DNA from: Arthrobacter sp. EPSL27
GTDB lineage: Bacteria; Actinomycetota; Actinomycetes; Actinomycetales; Micrococcaceae
NCBI RefSeq assembly: GCF_001512305.1
Contig: NZ_LNUT01000005.1
Coordinates: 1,213,774-1,277,773 of the forward strand
DNA length: 64,000 nucleotides
Reading direction: 5' to 3'
Part shown: one piece after another, positions 59,403 through 64,000 of the stretch
Layout: each line of letters starts with the position of its first letter
Numbering within the stretch: position 1 is the stretch's first letter
The notes under the pieces: generated by a model
The model's input: only the letters and a program-made list of their open reading frames with translations
Database searches by the model: none
What the model was told of the DNA's origin: nothing
Translations under genes and position numbers: made by a program

Positions 59403-60713
59403 CTAGTCCAGTTCCTGGTTGTGCCGGTCCTTTGAGAACGAAACTGCCACAAGCGAGACGCAGCCGCAGACGATCACGAAGATTCCCACCGGAACAAAAC
59501 TCCCGCTGTAGGCGGCCATGAGGGCAGTGGCGATCAGAGGGGCCGGGCCACCGGCGATGGTTGCGCCGAACTGGTAGCCGAGGGAGGCTCCGGTGTACCG
59601 CACGTCCGGCGTGAAGCTCTCAGCGATCAGCGTCCCGAGAAGTGCACCATAGGTGGGCCAAATAATCGTGAACCCGAAGAAGCATGCGATGGCCAAGTGC
59701 AGGACTGACTGCTGATTGATCAGCCAGAGGTAGGGCAGGATGAACACCATTACGGCCACGGTCCCCGCGAGGAACACCTTCTTGCGGCCTATCCGGTCGG
59801 ACAGTGCACCAGCGGCCAGCATCGACGGAACTCCGAGCACCGCCGTGACGAGGAGTGTGGTGAGGACTTGGCTGCGCTCATATCCGAGCGACACGGCGTA
59901 GGAAACCGTGAAGGTGGCGAAGATGAAGAATGTGGAGGTCTCGACAACCTTGGCCCCCATGGCAATTAGAACTGCCCGCCAGTGGTGCCGGAGCGTCTCG
60001 ATGAGGGGGACGCGCTTCTCGCTGCCCTCTGCCTTGACCTTGCGGAACGACGGCGTCTCGTCGACGCGGTGGCGGATCCAAAGGCCGACACCGAGCAGGA
60101 CAGCGGACAGAAGGAACGGGATGCGCCAGCCGAAAGTCAGGAACTGCTCTTGCGGGAAGATGCTGTCTGCAAAAACGGTCGCGATGTTGCCCAATGCCAG
60201 GCCAAGGAGAGCGCCAGTCTGGGGAACGGCGCCGTAGAATCCGCGCCTTTCCTTGGGAGAGTATTCAACCGCCAGAAGCAGGCCCCCGCCCCATTCACCG
60301 CCCAGTGCGAGCCCCTGCATCAGGCGCAGGACAGTCAGAAGGATGGGCGCCCACACTCCGATGGCAGCGTATGTCGGCAGCAGACCCATGGCAACCGTGG
60401 CAACGCCCATGAGGGTAAGCGTGACGACGAGCGTCTGCTTGCGCCCGATGCGGTCACCGATGTGGCTGAAGATCACCCCGCCGAGCGGGCGGACCAGGAA
60501 GGCGAGGGCGAAGGTTGCGAGCGAGAGAAGCTGGCTGACCGTGCCGTCTTCTGACGGAAAGAACAGCGGGCCGAAGACTATGCCGGACATGGTTCCGTAC
60601 AGGAAATAGTCGTACCATTCGATCGTGCTGCCGACCGCACTGCCCCACAGGGCCCTGCTCCTGTCCTTCTTCGTTACGGTTAGGGCAGGTGCTAGTTTTG
60701 TTTGAGTTTCCAA
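59403..60713 (-). CDS. MHS-type MFS metabolite:proton symporter
   Basis: A 436-residue transporter with twelve predicted helices of the metabolite:H+ symporter family (shikimate, ketoglutarate, proline/betaine type). Signatures are GSTIEWYDYFLYGTMSG at the start, FSHIGDRIGRKQTLV in the helix 2-3 loop, LRLMQGLALGGEWGGG, and SDRIGRKKVFLAG in the second half. TTG 60713 is supported by AGGAAA about seven bases upstream. It probably imports the carboxylate that the cluster degrades. It sits between the alcohol dehydrogenase and aldolase genes. Confidence 0.9.
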   Translation of the reverse strand: METQTKLAPALTVTKKDRSRALWGSAVGSTIEWYDYFLYGTMSGIVFGPLFFPSEDGTVSQLLSLATFALAFLVRPLGGVIFSHIGDRIGRKQTLVVTLTLMGVATVAMGLLPTYAAIGVWAPILLTVLRLMQGLALGGEWGGGLLLAVEYSPKERRGFYGAVPQTGALLGLALGNIATVFADSIFPQEQFLTFGWRIPFLLSAVLLGVGLWIRHRVDETPSFRKVKAEGSEKRVPLIETLRHHWRAVLIAMGAKVVETSTFFIFATFTVSYAVSLGYERSQVLTTLLVTAVLGVPSMLAAGALSDRIGRKKVFLAGTVAVMVFILPYLWLINQQSVLHLAIACFFGFTIIWPTYGALLGTLIAESFTPDVRYTGASLGYQFGATIAGGPAPLIATALMAAYSGSFVPVGIFVIVCGCVSLVAVSFSKDRHNQELD

Positions 60714-60778
60714 GATGATTTCCTATTCCAACGCCACTGTTGAATATCAAAAAGAGAGCCGCCAGTTGAAGACACCGG

Positions 60779-61876
60779 CTAGTTCGGAACGATGACAGAG
60801 CGGCCGACGGACCCCGAAGTGAGGTCAGCGAGGGCTTCCTGTACTTGATCCAGCCGGTAGGTGTCGCCAAGGAGCTTGTCCAGCGGGAGTCTTCCTGAGC
60901 GGTATAGCTCTAGAATTTGCGGAACCTGCACCCCGGTGTTGGACGAGCCGTACAGGCTGCCCTGCAACGACTTTTCGGACTGCACCAGGTTGTTGAGCGG
61001 GACGTTGACCACATCGTTGGGATTACCCAGCCCGACGGCGAATGTGGTTCCCCCGGTGCGCAAACTGGCCATGGCCTGCTGGATGGTGGCCTGTTTCCCG
61101 ATGGCTTCGATGACCCACTGGACGCCGTCGCCGGTAATCGCCTTCACCGCTGCTACGAGATCTTCCGTGCTGGAATTGATCACGTGAGTAGCGCCGAGTT
61201 CCAAGGCTTTATCGAGCTTGTCGTCCGCGATATCGGCCACGATGATGGGCGAGGCGCCCACGAGTTCCGCGCCGATCACGGCAGAAAGCCCGACTCCCCC
61301 GGCACCGATGACCAGCACTCCCTGGCCCGCGGCGCCCGTCATCCGGTTCAGGACAACACCCATGCCCGTGATGACCGCGCAGCCGACGATGGCCGCTATC
61401 TCCGAGGGGATGTCATTGGGAATCTTGATTATTGATTCCTGCGATACCACGCATGCCTCGGCGAAGCAGGAGACACCCATCAGATGGTGCACCGGCTCAT
61501 CGTCGAGCGAGAGCCGGGTGCCTCCTCGAAGTAGCCCATTGGACTCCCCGTGCACCCGGCCTTGAACGCAGAGCGCCGGTTTGCCGCTGGAACAAAACTC
61601 GCACTGCCCACAACGCGGGCGCCAAGTCAGAACCACTTTGTCCCCCGGCCGGACGGAACTGACGCCCGGGCCAATTTCTTCGACGATGCCGGCGCCTTCG
61701 TGGCCAAGTACGATCGGCGTCCGGCAGCCGAGGTCTCCGTTCGTGTAATGCACATCGCTGTGGCACACACCGGCCGCCTCGATCCTCACCCGGACCTCGC
61801 CGGGACCCGGGGCGTCGAGGGCAAGATCCACCACGTTCAGCGGCTCATTGGGCGCATGCATGACGGCAGCTTTCAC
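60779..61876 (-). CDS. Zinc-dependent alcohol dehydrogenase
   Basis: A 365-residue medium-chain dehydrogenase. Catalytic zinc ligands are C38, H59 and E60 (GVCHSDV, LGHEGAG), with a cysteine near residue 169. The structural zinc site has C89, C92, C95 and C103. The nucleotide-binding loop is VIGAGGVGL. The sequence resembles class III/NDMA-type long-chain alcohol dehydrogenases rather than sorbitol dehydrogenases. GTG 61876 follows AAGGAG by five bases. It is the first structural gene after iclR, so it probably oxidises an alcohol group early in the pathway. Confidence 0.9.
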   Translation of the reverse strand: MKAAVMHAPNEPLNVVDLALDAPGPGEVRVRIEAAGVCHSDVHYTNGDLGCRTPIVLGHEGAGIVEEIGPGVSSVRPGDKVVLTWRPRCGQCEFCSSGKPALCVQGRVHGESNGLLRGGTRLSLDDEPVHHLMGVSCFAEACVVSQESIIKIPNDIPSEIAAIVGCAVITGMGVVLNRMTGAAGQGVLVIGAGGVGLSAVIGAELVGASPIIVADIADDKLDKALELGATHVINSSTEDLVAAVKAITGDGVQWVIEAIGKQATIQQAMASLRTGGTTFAVGLGNPNDVVNVPLNNLVQSEKSLQGSLYGSSNTGVQVPQILELYRSGRLPLDKLLGDTYRLDQVQEALADLTSGSVGRSVIVPN

Positions 61877-61982
61877 CGTTACTCCTTCATAGTCTGAACC
61901 CGTCAGGACGAAGGTTGTGATCCGCGTCATTCCGGGCTGTCCCCGAAACTATGGGCGGCCCGACCCCGGAGCGTCAAAAGAC

Positions 61983-62001
61983 CGTCTCGCTCACAGAGAC
62001 G
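61983..62001. promoter_or_regulatory. Inverted repeat between iclR and the alcohol dehydrogenase gene
   Basis: CGTCTC at 61983-61988 and GAGACG at 61996-62001 form a 6-bp inverted repeat in the 168-base gap. It could be an IclR operator or a weak terminator. A TGTGA-N6-TCATT sequence at 61916-61931 is partly CRP-like. Confidence 0.35.
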
Positions 62002-62044
62002 CCCCATCAGGCTCCCGCACGCCCGCGGGACGGCCTTCCTTCCG

Positions 62045-62821
62045 TCAGAGCTGGCCGAGGAAAGTGCTGGCTCGCAGCTGCCGGTTCAAACCCAGCGTGG
62101 CCGCCTGGACGGCGGGGCCAACCAACCTCATGTCGATCGTCCCCACGGGTGCAGTGATGGAAATTGCGGCGATGGGTGATGAGTCTGCCCGCAGCAACGG
62201 GCTCGCGGCGCAAGCCAGCCCGGCGCTGGACTCTTCGTGCTCATAGGCGATTCCTTGGTCACGCACCGTTGCCAGTTCGGCGCGCAGCGCATCTTCTGTT
62301 GCTACCGTGTTGGGGCCGATCTTCCGCACGCCACCAGCGAGGGCCCGCTCAAGGACCGTGTCGCCAGAGAATGCCAGGAGAGCCTTGCCTCCAGCCGTGG
62401 CATATGAAGCTACCCTTCCTCCGACCCTTGAGGGAATCACCAGATCGGCATGCTTTCCGCGGAGGATTTCGATGTACACGACGTCCGACCCGTCGAGGAC
62501 CCCCAATTGGACGGTCAGCCCGGTGGCCTGGCGTAGATCGGCCATGGTAGCCAGCGCCATCCGGCGAAGGTCCTTGGGCTTTTGCGCCAACTGGCCGAGT
62601 TCGAAGCACTTGATGCCGACCCGGTATCCGCCCGGGGTCCGCTCTAGAAAATCGAAGTCCGCCAGATCCCGGACGATGCGCGCGATGGACGCCTTCGGCA
62701 GGCCCACCCGCCGGGCTATTTCGGAAGCGGAAAGCTCTGGTTCCTCGGGCCGAAAGGCGCCAACGACGGCCGAAATCCGGGCGATCATTGAAGATTGGTT
62801 GTCTCGCTCAGTAAGACGCAT
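62045..62821 (-). CDS. IclR-family regulator
   Basis: A 258-residue regulator. The N-terminal winged helix is at about residues 13-75 (IARISAVVGAFRPEEPELSA, then EIARRVGLPKASIARIVRDL). The C-terminal effector domain includes GRVASYATAGGKALLAF and YEHEESSAGLACAASPLL. It heads a same-strand catabolic cluster and probably controls it in response to a pathway intermediate. ATG 62821 begins MRLTERDNQSS. Confidence 0.9.
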   Translation of the reverse strand: MRLTERDNQSSMIARISAVVGAFRPEEPELSASEIARRVGLPKASIARIVRDLADFDFLERTPGGYRVGIKCFELGQLAQKPKDLRRMALATMADLRQATGLTVQLGVLDGSDVVYIEILRGKHADLVIPSRVGGRVASYATAGGKALLAFSGDTVLERALAGGVRKIGPNTVATEDALRAELATVRDQGIAYEHEESSAGLACAASPLLRADSSPIAAISITAPVGTIDMRLVGPAVQAATLGLNRQLRASTFLGQL

Positions 62822-62901
62822 CCCTGAAGTATGGGAGAACCGCCTCTCAGTTTCAACTCCAGGTCCGCCTGGATTACGGAACTCACAGGGTCGCAGACCG
62901 C

Positions 62902-64000
62902 CTATCCGGCCCAGTCGTCGTCGAACGGCCGGCCGCGGAAGTGCGCCCGGAGGTACTCCCCGACGACGGCGGCGCCCAGGTCCCCGGTGTCCGGCGCCAC
63001 CACGCGGCCGTCGATCCGGCGGGCCAGCTTCTGGATGAAGCGCTCCAGGCCGGGATCGTTGCCCAGGCGGAAGAAGGTGGCCTGCACCCCGGCCCGCCCC
63101 AGCCGGTCCAGCTCGGCCACCGTGATGCGGATGGTCTCCGCATCAGGCGGATAGTTGAACCACGAGTCGCCGTCGGCCAGCAGGTGTGCGGTCGGTTCGC
63201 CGTCGGTCACCACCAGCAGCACCGGCTGCATGGACGGGTGCTGCCGGAAGAACCGGCCGGCCAGCAGCAGACCGTGGTGCAGGTTGGTGCCCTGCTCCCG
63301 GAAGGGCGGCAGGGCCGTGAGCTCGCCGATGTCCATCGACTGCCCATACCGGCCGAAGCTGATCAGCTGCAGCCGGTCACCGCGGAACTTGGTGGACACC
63401 AGGTGGTGCAGGGCGAGGGCGGTGCGTTTCATCGGCACCCAGCGCCCCTCCGCGGCCATCGAAAACGACACGTCCACCAAGAGCGCGACGGCGGCCTGGG
63501 TGCGGGCCTCCGTTTCGGTCACCTCGATGTCGTCCACGGCCAGGCGCAGGCCGCGGCGCGGGTCGCCGCCGTCGGCAATGGTGCGGCGGATCGCGTTGGT
63601 GATGGTGCGGGTGACGTCCCACGGCTCGGCGTCGCCAAACTCCCACGGCCGGCTGGAGCCGGTCTGCTCCCCCGCCGCCCCCGCCACCCGGGTGTCCCGT
63701 CGGCCCTGCCGGCCGGAGAGCTGCTTCGCGGTGTCCCGCAGCAGCGACCGGCCCAGCCGGCGCATGGCCTGCGGCGAGAGCTTCAAGTCCCCGTCGGCGT
63801 TCCGCTGGAGGAAGCCGCCGTCGTGCATGGCCTTTTCAATCTCCGCCAGCGTTCGGGCGGAGACGGCCGCGTCCTGCCCCAGCTGGCGGGCCAGCGCCTC
63901 CAGATCCAGGTCGTCCAGGCGGGAGCCGTTGTAGGACTGGGACAGCTGCTCGGCGAGCTCGTCCAGTTCGGCGAGGTCCTGCAGCACCCCGGTGCCGTCG
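62902..64000 (-). CDS. VWA-domain protein, C-terminal part (truncated by window edge)
   Basis: The frame enters from the right edge with no stop, and at least 366 residues are visible. A helical region (DLAELDELAEQLSQSYNGSR, then LDDLDLEALARQLGQD) precedes a von Willebrand A domain. Its metal site is LLVDVSFSMAAEG (DxSxS) followed by the conserved HHGLLLAGRFF threonine/serine region and VVTDGEPTAH. Bacterial VWA proteins of this sort usually partner MoxR-type AAA+ ATPases or Mg-chelatase-like subunits; a partner gene may lie beyond the window. Confidence 0.85.
   Translation of the reverse strand, partial: DGTGVLQDLAELDELAEQLSQSYNGSRLDDLDLEALARQLGQDAAVSARTLAEIEKAMHDGGFLQRNADGDLKLSPQAMRRLGRSLLRDTAKQLSGRQGRRDTRVAGAAGEQTGSSRPWEFGDAEPWDVTRTITNAIRRTIADGGDPRRGLRLAVDDIEVTETEARTQAAVALLVDVSFSMAAEGRWVPMKRTALALHHLVSTKFRGDRLQLISFGRYGQSMDIGELTALPPFREQGTNLHHGLLLAGRFFRQHPSMQPVLLVVTDGEPTAHLLADGDSWFNYPPDAETIRITVAELDRLGRAGVQATFFRLGNDPGLERFIQKLARRIDGRVVAPDTGDLGAAVVGEYLRAHFRGRPFDDDWAG

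Overview
This 64 kb window comes from a high-GC actinobacterial chromosome, most likely an Arthrobacter/Pseudarthrobacter-type member of the Micrococcaceae. That assignment is inferred from strong GC bias, frequent GTG/TTG starts, four-base start/stop overlaps, and gene families such as DUF6221, DUF2945, GPP34 and ANTAR regulators. No rRNA, tRNA, CRISPR array, transposase or phage gene was recognised. Gene order is that of an ordinary chromosome, with several accessory clusters.

Layout: 1-10 kb holds a TetR fragment, a 19-bp repeat cluster, two DUF202 membrane proteins, a large solitary GHKL ATPase, a secreted GH16 glycosidase, galT, the ribosome-rescue hydrolase arfB, small enzymes, a MOSC protein and a CPA1 antiporter. 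10-14 kb holds a structured leader with a 57-aa ORF, a TetR-EamA exporter unit, a HAD phosphatase and a GPP34 protein. 14-23 kb holds a secreted FG-GAP protein and, on the minus strand, a LacI-controlled fructan/sucrose operon (lacI, binding protein, two permeases, GH32). A divergent ArsR-type regulator and MFS exporter follow.

25-30 kb is a roughly ten-gene minus-strand operon of Asp23/AmaP envelope-stress genes. It also carries CsbD, an ECF sigma factor and a protein that joins a zinc anti-sigma motif to an Asp23-like domain. I consider this the most interesting system in the window. A PAS-ANTAR regulator diverges from it. 30-38 kb carries glgX, then etfB-etfA followed at once by a b-type cytochrome with a repeat-bearing N-terminal extension, a DUF808 membrane protein, a YqfO-like protein and a voltage-sensor K+ channel.

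39-45 kb is a TetR-controlled fatty-acid-type operon (acyl-CoA dehydrogenase, thiolase, acyl-CoA ligase), followed by a second GPP34 paralog. 45-56 kb holds a DUF2945-SQR pair, a zinc-ribbon protein, transporters, hydrolases, a flavin oxidase, two secreted phosphoesterases and a Na+/H+ antiporter fused to a UBP-type zinc finger. 57-63 kb is an IclR-headed catabolic cluster (alcohol dehydrogenase, MHS transporter, HpcH/HpaI aldolase, ketoglutarate-semialdehyde-type dehydrogenase) whose sampled GC is lower than that of its neighbours. A VWA-domain protein runs off the right edge.
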